In this document: positions 10,873 through 22,361 of the stretch, in pieces
How the letters are laid out: every line of letters starts with the position of its first letter
Numbering within the stretch: the first letter of the stretch is position 1
Source of the DNA: Bettongia penicillata ogilbyi
Taxonomy: Eukaryota; Chordata; Mammalia; Diprotodontia; Potoroidae
Assembly: GCA_023548195.1 (NCBI GenBank)
Contig: JAJHZJ010000414.1
Span: forward strand, 1,230,001 to 1,294,000
Direction: 5' to 3'
Length of the DNA stretch: 64,000 nt
Position numbers and translations under genes: made by a program
The notes under the pieces: generated by a model
What the model was told of the DNA's origin: nothing
The model's input: the letters and a program-made list of their open reading frames with translations, nothing else
Database searches by the model: none

Positions 10873-12054
10873 GTAGATTTTATTTTGAAATTTACTAGAA
10901 TTTTTAAAATTTTCTCCCTGTTTGTTCCTTTTGCAAGATAAGGCATTTCTCCTTGTGTCAGGAAATTATTCCTTCATATTAAGACATGCTATCCATAATG
11001 GCAACTTGCATAGAATTCCCTCTAAGCACCACAAGGCTTATATTCCTTGCAAGATTTCTTCAATACCTTCCATCATTTAGTTCCTGGGCCACTGGATGTG
11101 AAATCCTCAGATTGCCAGGTTCACATTCTTCTTTTGCTCAGGTCTTTTTTCAAATTTGGTCTCTTGCTTAAGCATGCTGCTCATCTTTTCTGCCTGAGGT
11201 ACAGTTATGGCTATCTAACTTATCCTCTCTTTCAAGTTCTGTTCTGCTTTACCTGGCCAGATCTGTATTTTAAAACTAGACTTGCATACACTGAATTTCA
11301 CATCCTTAGCTTCCCTTCACCAGGCCTCAAGATGAATACAGCAAGATTTCATGTTTAGCACTGGTACAGGGGTGAGCAAGAAGATTTTTTTTCATCTTTC
11401 CCTGCCCTTCCCTCCCTCCACTTCCCCCATTGCTCAAGGCTTTTTAAGACCAGAATTATCAAAATTTACACCTTCTGGGTGTTGTGGCTGCTATTTAGAA
11501 TATCTTCCCTTACTACAAATCTCAGAACTGTTCATTTTCCAGTTTCAAGACTATAACTTCATAGCAGTTTTAGGCATGTTCATAATTTTAGCAGTACATT
11601 TTCAGAAATATTTAAACTGTAGCAGTCTCTAGCAGTCTCTAGTTTCTCCCTCTTTTGGTACACACACACACACTATGCAGTCTCCAGTGCATGAACAGAA
11701 ACAGAAAGTTGGGTCAGATCTGGACAAGACTACAACTCTGCTACCATGTTGGGCAGCCCCAAAACACTTTTCTCTTTTATTATATTCCACACTGCGAATG
11801 GAAAGGCAAGGACATGTGCCTGCCAGCAACCAACATCAAAACTGTCAATGAAGCTCTTCTCATGGACATATGCTCCTTTTACCCATAATTTACAAGTCTT
11901 ATGAACTTGGGATCTTTTACCTTTGGCAATAGTCTTAGCAGATTGTATCCAAAAACCAAATCACAGTTTTGTGTAAAAACAGGAGTGAAAGTTTATTAAG
12001 TATACTGAATTCATGTACACAGGGATTTTTGGCTCAAAGATAAACATAAACATT
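10873..12054. other. Non-coding stretch, nothing recognised
   Basis: Small ORFs only. A short (CA)n lies at 11661-11675 and a direct repeat AGCAGTCTCT at 11622-11642. No gene supported. Confidence 0.4.
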
Positions 12055-12120
12055 AAAATGAATGAGTGAATGAATGAATGAAAAAGTCTTTATTAAATGC
12101 TTATTTAATAAATAAATGAT
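12055..12120 (+). repeat. (GAAT)n / A-T-rich simple repeat
   Basis: Repeated GAATGAAT units followed by TTAAATGCTTATTTAATAAA. Confidence 0.7.
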
Positions 12121-12236
12121 GGGGTAACTAGGTGGTACACCAGCCCTGGAGTCAGGAGGACCTGAGTTCAAACCCACTTACTAGCTGTGTGACCCTGGGT
12201 AAGTCACTTACCCCTAATTGCCTTCATAAGTAAAAG
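12121..12236 (+). repeat. Marsupial SINE, truncated after the head
   Basis: GGGGTAACTAGGTGGTACAC, then GGAGGACCTGAGTTCAAACC, then GTGTGACCCTGGGTAAGTCA. The RTE-like tail is missing. Confidence 0.8.
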
Positions 12237-12324
12237 AATTCAAAATCTAAGTTCTGGTGGGAGGCGTTTGATTAGATAATTATTTTGCATGAGGAACTTT
12301 TTTTTTTTTTTAGCAACTTCTAAC

Positions 12325-12492
12325 ACTAATTCATAGTGGCGGCATTGTGTACAGAGAGCTGGCTTTGAGGTCAAAATTACCTGGGCTCAAGTCCCACTGC
12401 TGACAGATAATGGCTGCATCATCTTGGGCAAGTTCTTTAGCCTCTCAGTCTCCCTGGCAACTCTCTAAAATGAAGTTGCCGAGCTGTTTCAG
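12325..12492 (+). repeat. MIR-class SINE
   Basis: CTGGGCTCAAGTCCCACTGC, then CTTGGGCAAGTTCTTTAGCC, then TCTCAGTCTCCCTGGC. Confidence 0.65.
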
Positions 12493-12799
12493 CTCTATAT
12501 TGATTAAAGGGAGAGTTTTACACCAATGAAATCAAAAGTCCAGACAGAATAAAAAAGCAAAGCTTATACTCCCCTGGTAGCCATAAAAGGCTAACACAGA
12601 AGGGAAAGAAGCTAGGCTAAATAAGAGGGAGAATACACATATACATATGGAGGAAAGGCAGGGATGCCTTTCAAAGGCTGCTGCCTCAGTACAGGGTGCC
12701 CTTGGAAGGGCCAACACAACAATGGTCCCTTTTTCAAGGGTGCATTGTAACATCTGATTAGAAAGAGAGTCTCCGAACCTCTCCACCCTCAGAAAAATA

Positions 12800-13295
12800 G
12801 GGGAGGATGGGTTCCCTGAATTCCTTTCCAAGCCAAAGAAAAAGAAAACACACACATACATGAACATATATCATACACATATAAATACATACACATAGGT
12901 GTATATATACATGTGATATATGTCATCTTTCTTTCTCAAACAAGAAGAATAAGTAAGAGAAGAAAAACCAGCCTCTGCTATTGAGTTTATGAGTATTTTT
13001 CAAGGTACAAAAGACATTGTTATGACTCGCACGCCCCAATTCCCCATCGTAAGATTACATAGAAATGCTCTCTGTTCCAACACATCTCTATCTGTTTCCG
13101 TCTGGCCTTGCAGATACTCATTTCTTTTCTGCATACATAAGTTATAGACCTGTATAAAAAAATTATTGAGACCTTATGTATCTTTTTCAAGGACCACCTT
13201 CATTTACTGGTAGAGCTGAGGTGGGAACGGACATCTGTAGGGACCCACTGTAGATTGTGTTCTGTGAAGATTTGGTCTGGGGATTACTGACTGAC
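12800..13295 (+). repeat. Unidentified interspersed repeat, copy 2
   Basis: Same orientation as 9690-10135: CTGGCCTTGCAGATACTCAT, TTTCTTTTCTGCATACATAA, CATCTGTAGGGACCCACTG, AGATTGTGTTCTGTGAAG. The pair is diverged but colinear. The preceding 12500-12800 may be part of the same element. Confidence 0.65.
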
Positions 13296-13619
13296 CTTGC
13301 ATAGTTTTTCTGGACCTATTTAGGAAATATATTGCTTTATTCTTGTGAAGCTGGGTTCTGGACTTGTCAGGTCATACAAGAAGTCTTTGGGCTATATTGG
13401 GGAAAGACAGTAAGACCTATGGGAAATGCTCCTTGTGCAGGAAACAATGGAGGCTTCTGAAAAGTCCTGCATTTTCATGAGGCCATTTTGCCAACCCCTT
13501 TGACTCTTCTTATAGACATCTATATATCTATATATATCTTATATGTCTACCTGGAACTAGTATGCCACAGAGGACCCTTATTATGGTTTCTAGTAGGTCT
13601 CTCATGAGAATTCTGTTGT
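13296..13619. other. Non-coding stretch, nothing recognised
   Basis: No coding or repeat pattern that I can support, apart from a short TATATCTATATA run near 13520. Confidence 0.4.
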
Positions 13620-13745
13620 GTGTCATGTTAAGAAGCCTAAACTGGAGCTACATTGTGGAGGGCTTTGAATGCCAGACTAAGAAGTCTGAATTATTTGGTA
13701 TGGAATTGGGAACCTGTACAGGTGTTTGAGCAGTGGGTTAATGAG
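13620..13745 (+). repeat. Ancient dispersed repeat fragment
   Basis: GGAGGGCTTTGAATGCCAGA followed by a TTTGAGCAGTGGGTTAATGA segment. Same family as 2176-2545. Confidence 0.6.
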
Positions 13746-13765
13746 GAGGATTAGAAGGAAGGTGG

Positions 13766-14027
13766 GAAGGAAATAAGCATTTATATAGCACCTACTGTGT
13801 GCCAAGCACCATGCTAAGAGCGTTATAAATAGTTCATTTGATCCTCACAATAATCCTGTGAGATAAGTGCTATAATTATTACCCTTATTTTACAGTTGGG
13901 GAAACTGAGGCAAACTTAAGTGATTTGCCCAGAGTCATACAATTAGTAAGTATTTGAGGTCAAATTTGAACTCAGGTCTTCCTGACTCAAGGTCCACTGC
14001 TACATCCATTGCCCCACTTAGTTTGCT
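13766..14027 (-). repeat. CORE-SINE (MIR/THER type), reverse orientation
   Basis: TAGCACCTACTGTGTGCCAA, then TTTGATCCTCACAATAATCC, then GGGGAAACTGAGGCAAACTT, then TTTGAACTCAGGTCTTCCTG. Near full length. Confidence 0.8.
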
Positions 14028-14039
14028 CATTATATTAGC

Positions 14040-14282
14040 AATTATATAATGCTTTAAAGATTGCAAAACACTTTATACATATTGTCTCTTTTTATTCTTA
14101 TGACACCCATAGGAGGTAGGTGGTACTATCATCCTCATTTTCGGATGAGGAAGTGGAGGCAAACAGAAGCTAAGTCCGTTGCCCAGGGTCACGCATCTAG
14201 TAAGTATCTGAGTTGGTATTTAATCTCAGATCTTGCAGATTCCAAGTCCTGCCTTCATGCTACTTTGCCATCTGGTTGATTA
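14040..14282 (-). repeat. CORE-SINE (MIR/THER type), reverse orientation
   Basis: AATGCTTTAAAGATTGCAAA, then ACCCATAGGAGGTAGGTGGT, then GATGAGGAAGTGGAGGCAAA, then CTAGTAAGTATCTGAG. Confidence 0.8.
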
Positions 14283-15135
14283 AGTCTATATGAGGAGAAA
14301 ATTCATCTATTGAGAGCTATGGGGGAGAAGACACAAGAGAGGCTATTGGACTGGATGACTGCTAGATTTCCATTCAGTTCTACTTCCTATGATCCAGTAT
14401 ATGGCTAGAAAAGGGGGTGACCCAGATATGCAGCAAGACAAAAGAGAGTTAGCTTGAGTATTTTACTGGAATCCTTGAGATGCTAGAGGAATCAGAAACT
14501 GGCTGCAAGAATACTTGGTGGCTTCTTGGTGAGAAGAATTACCAGTGGGAGGAGACAAGGGTTGCAATTTGCCTTATTGGGGTGAGGGGTGTCCACACTG
14601 ATGAGATTGCAGCCTGTATTTAAGTATCTAAGTAATATGGCCTCAGTGCTGGGATGGTGATTCAACTGACTAACTCTTACTTAGGTTTCTGATTATCTGA
14701 AAAAAGAAGAAAAAAGCAGACTCACCTTCAAATCCCCCCAAAATATTAGGTCCTTGAAAAGATGTAGGTGGGTGTGCATATATGTACATGTGTCCATTGG
14801 AAAGCTATCAATACAACAAAGATTAGCTTAGCTTAAAGCAAAACAAGAAAATGAATGGCCCTCCTATGAAATTGGTAGGATTCTGCTTATATGGTGTTGT
14901 AGGATTAGTGTCTCATGTGGTGGCCAGTGGTTCGTCAGGGACTCCTAAACTGGAATTCCTTCACAGCTCTCCTTGTCTCCACCTTGCTTGTGGTAGGAGA
15001 CACAGTTGGTTTCAGATTAGTTAGATTGGAAGACCAGACACTCCTTGGGCTGAGTAGGTCAAATTGAAATGTTTAGGTCACATGTTTGATCAGAGTGATG
15101 GGGACAGGATTGGTATTGCAGAGGGTTTTGGGGTG
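14283..15135. other. Non-coding stretch, nothing recognised
   Basis: No gene or named repeat supported. The composition is ordinary, and 14720-15060 could belong to an unrecognised LTR-like element. Confidence 0.4.
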
Positions 15136-15300
15136 AGGGTATAAAGCTGGAAAGGACCTTAAAGATGTCATTTAGTCCAACTTTCTCATTTTATAGTTGA
15201 GGAAATGGAGACCCATAGGTGTTAAATGACTAGTCCAAGAAGACTAAGCTGAGATTTGAAATCTGATCCTCTCCCTCCTATTCTAGTGCTCTTAATTCCT
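15136..15300 (-). repeat. MIR-class SINE, reverse orientation
   Basis: AAAGCTGGAAAGGACCTTAA, then TTATAGTTGAGGAAATGGAG, then TTTGAAATCTGATCCTCTC. Confidence 0.7.
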
Positions 15301-15369
15301 ACACACTTCTTGCAAACAGTCCCAGAAGGCCACTGTAGTCTGCCCGTAGGATCCCCAAGGACCTTGAGG

Positions 15370-15500
15370 TTGTGTGGGGCAGTGAACTTGGAGCTATGGC
15401 GTCCACATTCAGTTGGTGAGTTTGCCATTTAGTACTTGTGTGAACCTTGGCAATCCCCTTAACTCCTTTGGTTTGAGAGGACTACACTAGCTTACCTCTG
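15370..15500 (+). repeat. MIR-class SINE fragment
   Basis: AGTGAACTTGGAGCTATGGC, then GTACTTGTGTGAACCTTGGC, then CCCCTTAACTCC. Confidence 0.55.
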
Positions 15501-15634
15501 AGATTTCTTCCAGATTTAGATTTAGGTTCTCTGATTGTCTTTACCTTCTCATCTGAGTACACGACACTCAGTAGTAGTGTCAACTAATTGGCTGTCTGTG
15601 GCTGAATTAGTTTCCATAGGGTATAGATATGGTC

Positions 15635-15785
15635 ATTTTAGAGACCTTAGCTATCATCTAGGGCAATCCCTTTTGCTTTGCACGTGAGGAAACCAAGGAC
15701 TGGGGTGGGGAAATTAATTTGCTAATACTGTAAATGTAAGTGTTGGGATTAGAACCTGATGTAACATTGTGTCCTGTATATGTTC
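15635..15785 (-). repeat. MIR-class SINE, reverse orientation
   Basis: TTTTAGAGACCTTAGCTATC, then CACGTGAGGAAACCAAGGAC, then GTTGGGATTAGAACCTGATG. Confidence 0.6.
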
Positions 15786-15919
15786 CAGTGTGAGGTGAAT
15801 GAGGTGTTCAGGGAGGACTAGCACCTCTGGTGTGAGGGCTTGCAGAGCCTTTTTAGGGATGTTCATCCACCCTTGGTTTCCACCTGTCACTGAACTCTCA
15901 CGTGTGGCTCCAAAAAGCT

Positions 15920-16306
15920 GAAGCATGTACACTAGCCATACCTTGGTAAATCATCAACGGTCCTCAAACCCGTCAGTGGGTTAACTAGTGGTATCTACCC
16001 CAAGCATGTGAAATCTTCTGTTGGTGGAATGGGCAGATGAGAGTAATCTGTTCCAACAGTTACGAAGGGCCAGGTGCTGTGGAGTGCTTAGAGCTTGGTG
16101 AGACATCAAAGATGCTAAGGCGCTTCCCGGGCCATTGCCAGTTGAGTTTTGTCTTGCCGCTGGACTTGGATGAATCTGGAAGAGAGAGGGAGACTGACAA
16201 CTTTGCGCAGCCCTGCCTCACTTAAACCCAGTTCACTTGCACGTCATCACCCTGTGATGCCATTGATCGTGTTCAAAATTGAAGGATGATCAACAACAAC
16301 ATTCCA
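15920..16306 (+). repeat. Second marsupial RTE-type SINE family
   Basis: The body GGCCAGGTGCTGTGGAGTGC, then GAGACATCAAAGATGCTAAG, then GCAGCCCTGCCTCACTTAAA, then CATCACCCTGTGATGCCATT, and a tail GATCAACAACAACA typical of RTE-mobilised elements. The 3' part from 16060 is secure and the 5' start is approximate. A reversed fragment of the same family lies at 56276-56447. Confidence 0.75.
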
Positions 16307-16869
16307 GTACAACTTGTTGTGCTGAAGGAGTCCATGGATGTAGTCAGTAGTTTTTTTTCAAAAGAACCCATGTGCATTCTTTTATTTGGCATGTTTGCTG
16401 AAGTTTTGAATGATAGGTGCAGCTAAAAAGCTAATGATGGCTAGGCCCAGGGCTTTTTAGGGTGCATTGGCAGGTTAGATGATAACGTCACTGCAGATCA
16501 TAAAATCCTTTTCACCCGCTCGTATGACGCAAGACACCATAAGGTTTTTGTAACTTTGAAGGACTGACTACATCTGGGAAGACAGGGGGACAAGGAATCT
16601 GGGGGTACAGCTGCCCCCAAGAATAGCACTTAGATTTCAACTCATTTACATGGTACCCTAAAGGGCAGAGTAGAAAGATGCTCAGTGTACAATATGAATA
16701 AGGGACTTGTATTTATTTGTTCCACACAAGAGTAATGCTAAAACACAAAACATTAAGAATCTTCGTACTGACAGGATAAGCAACCTAAACAAGCGGTAGT
16801 ACTATTACTATTTGCTGCAGAGAGTTTGATAATTTAAAGCATCTAAACCTGACACAGGTTTGCAGGACT
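16307..16869. other. Non-coding stretch
   Basis: No gene. 16480-16550 carries ATAACGTCACTG and ATGACGCAAG, CRE/bZIP-like motifs 40 bp apart. Significance is unknown. Confidence 0.35.
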
Positions 16870-17128
16870 GTTGATTTGTTGTTCGGTCATTTTCAGTTGT
16901 GTCTGACTCTTCATGACCCCTTTTGGGGTTTTCCTGGCAAAGAGAGTGGAGTGGTTTACCATTTCCTTCTCCAGTTCATTTTACGGACAAGGAAACTGAG
17001 GCAAAGAGAGTTAAGTGACTTGTACAGGGTCACACATCTTGTAAGTGTGAGGTCAGATAGGAATTCAGAAAGCTGAGTCTTCTTGATCCCAGGTCCAGTG
17101 CTCTATCCACTGCACTACCTAGCTGTTA
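16870..17128 (-). repeat. Marsupial MAR1/WSINE-type SINE, reverse orientation
   Basis: TCAGTTGTGTCTGACTCTTC, then CCATTTCCTTCTCCAGTTCA, then AGGAAACTGAGGCAAAGAGA, then CTCTATCCACTGCACTACCT. Near full length. Confidence 0.85.
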
Positions 17129-17170
17129 ATTAGACATTTAATATTTTATCTTGGCACTGATTTCCATTAG

Positions 17171-17910
17171 GGTGGAAGTCTCTTTTCTTTTTTTTATTAA
17201 TTAAATTGTTTTCAGTTTTCTACAATCACTTTCACATATCTTAGATTTTTCCCACTCTCTCCCTTCCCTCCGTGAGACAGCATGCAATCTTATATAAGTT
17301 CTACAAATAAATTCTTATTAAATACATTTTCACCTTAGTCATGTTGCATAGAAGAATTAAAATGAATGGGAGAAACCATAAAAAAAACCTAACACAAGAG
17401 AAAATGGTCTGCTTCATTCTGCGGTCAAATTCTACAGTTCTTTCTCTGGATGTGGAAGGCATTTTGCTTTAAGAGTCCATTGGGAATTTTTTAAGTCCTT
17501 GCATTGCCATGAAGGGCTAAGTCTACCCAAAAAATTTCTTGCACACTGTGATTGTTGCTGTTTATAAAATTCTTCTAGTTCTGCTCCTTTCACTCAACGT
17601 CAGTTCATATATGTCCTTCCAGGCCTCTCTGAAGTCTTCCTGTTCATCATTTCTTATAGCACAATAGCATTCCATCACATTCATACATCACAATTTGTTC
17701 AGCCATTCCCCCATTGATGGGCATCCTCTCAGTTTCCAGTTCTTGACCACCACAAAGAGGGCTGATATAAATATTTTTGTACATGTAGGATCCTTTCCCA
17801 TTTTTATGATCTCTTTGGGATACAGTCCTAGAAGCAATATTGCTGGGTCAAAGGGGTGCAAGTCTTTTTTCAAACAGGGCAGGGATTTGAATTCATCCTC
17901 CTATTGATAG
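17171..17910 (-). repeat. L1 3' end, reverse orientation
   Basis: Begins with a T run and TTAAATTGTTTTCAGTTTTC. It ends in the reverse of the conserved marsupial L1 3' region: CAGCCATTCCCCCATTGATG, then CTTGACCACCACAAAGAGGG, then GATCTCTTTGGGATACAGTC, then ATTGCTGGGTCAAAGGGG. Well preserved but 5' truncated, with no ORF2 domain left. Confidence 0.85.
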
Positions 17911-17929
17911 CTGGTTTCTCTAAGCAGCA

Positions 17930-18150
17930 CTGGAGTATCACTGGGGACTCCTTCCTGGGATGCTAGTTAGTTTTAACCAAAGAATCCGAATCCTCCCAAC
18001 CTCCGGAACTCCCAACGCCGCCTCCAGGCCTAGACAGCTCTATTCTGGGATCAATGCTTATTGCAGTTATTCAAAAGCCTCAGCCCCAAATTGAATTGCA
18101 GGCTGACATTGGCAGGATATGTTAATTAACTATTGTGTGCTTTTGGCCAA
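17930..18150. promoter_or_regulatory. Candidate conserved non-coding element
   Basis: Unique-looking block with local CpGs (CCTCCGGAACTCCCAACGCC) and a palindromic TTAATTAA core in ATGTTAATTAACTATTGTG. It lies next to an L1 end but does not resemble it. Regulatory function is inference only. Confidence 0.3.
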
Positions 18151-19499
18151 ATGTTAACACAGGTTGGGAAAAGAACATTGCCTTTCCTCTACCTACCTCA
18201 GAGCTACTTGATAGATACTCAGTAGAAAGCTGAAGGAAGATGGAGACATACAGGCAGTCACTCCCTTTTCCAAAGTCTACTGAGTCATTGGCTCTTCCTA
18301 TTCAATGAGTAATAAAGAGAATTACGTAATCATCTCAAAATGACAAGACCTTCAGTGTACATATAACTAGAAGCATCCAGGAAGGTACACTTTGAACATG
18401 CACTGAGATAGCTCTGGGTATACACTCTTTATTGGTAGGCTGGCTTCTGCTATCCAATAAGTCAGAATCAAAGAAGGAGCAAAGGTGCTCCTCCAAATTC
18501 CTTTCCCATATGATCTGCCCATATTGATTTAGTGGCTGTAACATTGACCTCTCAATTGTGACTGTAGAACTTAAAAACAAAACAAAACTACTATTGAATG
18601 TATCCATAGGCCCCTTATGTATAATAGTGACTGTACATAGTACGTAGTACATAGGTCTCAGAATTTCCCTAAGTCTGAGTTCTGAAATACATAGGAGTCA
18701 CCATTAGAAGAAATAATTTTGTAGAAGTCAAAATAAGAAGGAATAAATAGTGACAATTGGTGAGCCCCTTCCAAGGGGTTCTGAGGTAGCTGTCTGTTAA
18801 GTCAGCACCAATTAAGTGTTCTCCTGCCTTCTTACAGCATGGGTGAGGAATGTGGCAAAGATCCGCCCAAGACTGCTCAAACGTGATGACTGTTAACTAC
18901 TTCTGGTAATTCTCATGGCAGAGGTTATACCAGAAAGAATGTAAAATGCATTACTTGATGGCCTTCAAGGTCTCTTCCATCTCATACGGTTATAAAGTCT
19001 TAGTCAAGAAATTGAAATTCTTCAGGGTATAAGTACTGTTTTCTTGATAATCATTGATCAAAGGCAAATGCTTTGGAAGAAGAGGCCACAACTGAGAAGT
19101 GAACATCTGATTCATAAACTAGTTTCGGAGAATGGAGTTTGGATTTCTTGCTTATACTTTACAATATAGGAATGCTGGGCTCTTGACCAGGGAGAGACAG
19201 ATAAAATAATTAATTGATCAGTGCTGGCAAAAATGTAGTTGCCTGGAGTCTTACCAATATAACAAAAAAGCTTTAAACTAAAAAGTAAGAAAAATTGCAT
19301 ATATATGTGTATGTATATGTATGTACGTACATACATATACATGAAATAGACACAATAGTGACTAGATATCAGAAAAGGTAGCTGCTGCAACATAGGAAGA
19401 ACAGCCACAGAGATGCCCAGAAATTCACAGGAAACAAAATACAAGAAGAAAGACTAACAAAATCCATCTTTTGATATCTATATAAAATTTAAAATAGAG
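18151..19499. other. Non-coding stretch
   Basis: No gene supported. A (TATG)n/(TACG)n microsatellite lies at about 19295-19345. The rest is unclassified. Confidence 0.4.
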
Positions 19500-20345
19500 A
19501 TGATAAAGTGAGTTAGACATGCTAATACAAGGGTGTAAACATGACTTCACAGGAATCACTAAGATTTGATGATATGGGATTCATGAGTGGAATAGGGTTC
19601 TGGAAAGGTAAGCCTAAATTTAAAGGAATAGAATAGGGTATTGGGAGACAGGGGGATGGGGGAGGGGTTATATATTCAGAAAACACATCAGGAAATGAAC
19701 AAGCCAGAGACGGGGAAATCGTGATGGATGGTATTTAAGTGGAGATTAATGGCAGTGGAAATAAAAGCAATATTGCCACTGGAGAATACTAGAGATCACC
19801 TGGACAGAATGAAGAAATAGGTAAGTTCAAGAAACAAATCATGTTAGCACAGAAACATGATATCCTAGTGATAGGAAATTTCATTTATCCAGACATCTGC
19901 TGGACCTTCCAGTTTTCTCACTTTCATGGCTTGTCTTAATGGTAATTTATTTTAGCTATCTTTCAAAATAAAGAGAAACGAAAGAAGAAAACTATGATTT
20001 TGGATTATCTGACTCCTACCTGCAAAGAGAAACTGTTTGCTAGGGTAGAAATGGTGGGAATCCTGGGAATATATAACTATCCTGTTTTAAAATATTTTAT
20101 AATGAAGGAGAAAACCAGATGTAGCCTGACATGCACCCCTAGAATTTTGGAGATTAAAACAACAACATCAAGAAATTATTGCTAAATTTTGTAAAAGGAT
20201 GGGGTCACTTATCCCATTTTCACTTAACTAGAACATGTCCCCATCAATCATTCTTAGGCCTTAGACTAAATGCTTAAAGGCTATTGGAATGAAATTGAAC
20301 CTGTAAAGGATTATGTTAAGACAGACAAAGAAATCTGACCACTCC
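19500..20345 (+). repeat. CR1/L3 LINE relic with endonuclease motif
   Basis: The phrase GATCACCTGGACAGAATGAA precedes a frame reading GNFIYPDICW at about 19875-19904. This is a decayed form of the GDFNxPDICW signature of CR1-clade endonucleases. Stops and frameshifts throughout. A non-functional relic. Confidence 0.7.
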
Positions 20346-20469
20346 CCATTGGGTTGGAAGTTATTACTATATTTTATTTTTAAAATTTTTATAATATAAC
20401 TTTGAACAGTATGAATTTGGATACATACAACTACTTATTTGCCCTATTTAGGACCCAGTTGAATTACAG

Positions 20470-20605
20470 TAACATGATTGTATTTCTTTCCCATCAGACT
20501 GCAAACTCAGTGAATGCTGGGACCATGTTATTTAAACTTTGTATCTTCCCTGTGACTTAGCTCAGTGACCTAAAATACAGTAGATGCTTAATAAATGATC
20601 ACTGA
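20470..20605 (+). repeat. L2-type 3' tail
   Basis: CAGACTGCAAACTCAGTGAA, then TTTGTATCTTCCCTGTGAC, then GATGCTTAATAAATGATC. Confidence 0.7.
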
Positions 20606-21405
20606 TCTCGTCTTTAAAAATTAATAATAGGGACAGTTGGGTATTGGATTAATCAATGATAGAGGTAGACAAATTATGCTTAGCTTCAAGGAAGGCCATC
20701 TCTTCCTCCAAAGTCATCACCTCACCTTAAGTTATTAAATTCTATCAAGACGGTTTGAAGGAAAGTGAAGAGATAGGTGAAAACAGAGAGATGGTTTGAA
20801 GTCCAGTGGAGGGGAGCTTATGTTACTCAAGTAGGACACCTGCAGGTTTCCAGTAAAGGAAAACAATTATGCCTCTCTAGTCTACTCTTCATGAAATAGC
20901 CCTTTTTGGTTTTCAAACTTCAGATCAAGTCCTCATAATCCAAGTCTATTTCTCTTTCTCTCCCCTTACCTCTTCTTTCCTCTATAATTGCTCCAATTTC
21001 AACACTCACCTTCGTACTTAGAGTGATGGGTGGTAGTGGGGATAGGGGCAGGAGCAGGGTGGTATCTGTGAGGAATGCAATAAAAACATGAGTATCAGTG
21101 AACAAAAAACCAAAAACCCCCCAAACCTTTGAGCATCCATGAAAGCCCAGCTAAGATAAAGTCACACATGAATTTATAGGGATGAAATGCACTGTGACTT
21201 TCTTGAGCACTGGTTGGCAGCATGGATGGAAAAGTGGAGAAGGCAGATGGTCGAGGCTGCTAGGGGGTGAGGAAAAACAGAAGATCAAGTGGGCCAAGGA
21301 TTCCAGGATGACAATATAAATGCCACCTATCAACTCCTAGAGTCTTTATTGAAATCCAGTCTACTACTCCACCAAATTAGACTGGTCTCTTCTATGTTTT
21401 AGCCA
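20606..21405. other. Non-coding stretch, nothing recognised
   Basis: No coding segment or named repeat supported. Confidence 0.4.
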
Positions 21406-21665
21406 ATCTATCCACTTTTATTAAGTACCTATTATGTGCTGGTCCCTGGGGACATAGACACAAAATGAACGGATCTCTCTACTCTCTAGGAGCTTACATT
21501 TTGTTAGGGAAGATAACATTCACATATGTCAATGTAAATGGAACAAATATAAAATAAATACAACGTAATTAGGAAGTGGATGGTGCTAGCAGTTCGGGGA
21601 TCAGGAAAGACTTCGTGTAGGAGGAGCTACCTAAACTGAGACTTAAGCAAGAGAGGGATTCTACA
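21406..21665 (+). repeat. Ancient dispersed repeat
   Basis: TATTAAGTACCTATTATGTG, then GGAGCTTACATTTTGTTAGG, then GACTTCGTGTAGGAGGAGCT. Same family as 1521-2545. Confidence 0.7.
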
Positions 21666-21679
21666 AAGGGGAGGTGAGG

Positions 21680-21835
21680 AATGAATGAACAAATGAAAAG
21701 CATTTATTAAGCACTTATTATGTGCAAAGTTCTGTGCAGAGCACTGATGATACAAACAAAAAAGCAAAAAGAAGTCTCTGCAGTCAAAGAGTTCATATTC
21801 TAATGGGGAAGACAACACATGTATGACTTCTACCA
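21680..21835 (+). repeat. Ancient dispersed repeat, second copy
   Basis: Restarts with AAAGCATTTATTAAGCACTT, then TTATGTGCAAAGTTCTGTGC, then AGAGTTCATATTCTAATGGG. A separate insertion directly after the previous copy. Confidence 0.7.
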
Positions 21836-22214
21836 TCTAAATCGCTTCTCCTCTCCTCTGGTTGGCTCTGATGATATATTTAGGATAAGTTGGTCTTAAA
21901 ATTCCCTACAGTCAGGGTGAATTAGAACCTCTAGCTTCTGGTAGGTAAAATATGGAAGCTGAGCGGCGCTCTGGTGAAGCTTCCTAGATTTGAGTCTCTA
22001 TTCTGTTTATTTTTTTGTTTCTTTTTCTCATCTGCCTTGATACCATTTTTAAAGTCAAGCTTCCCACAGAATTGCTCAGGGCCAAGAGAAACAAGAATTT
22101 GAGTGGGCCACCATTGGAATGGGCTGTCTCTGAGTGGGTAGTGAGTTCTCCACTGTAGGGAACAGAGTTTAAATGGAGTCTGGATGACTACTTTTCAGGT
22201 ATATTGTAGATGAT
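21836..22214. other. Non-coding stretch, nothing recognised
   Basis: No gene or named repeat supported. Confidence 0.4.
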
Positions 22215-22361
22215 ACTCAGTCCCTAACCATTCATGAAGCCCCTGCTATGTGCCTGGCACTCTGCTAAATGGTGGGGATACAAAGAAAAGTAAAAGAGGT
22301 CCCTCTCAAAGAGCTCACAGTCCAATGGGGGAGACAACTGGAACACAGCTATGCACAAACA

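Noticed and set aside
3831..14282. CRISPR-like or other regularly spaced array from recurrent SINE phrases
   Set aside because: The recurrent phrases belong to dispersed SINEs with irregular spacing and both orientations. No constant repeat-spacer structure.
16880..17128. tRNA gene in the SINE heads (also other copies)
   Set aside because: The B-box-like GTTCAAAT occurs in all copies as part of the SINE promoter. No cloverleaf with anticodon is intact.
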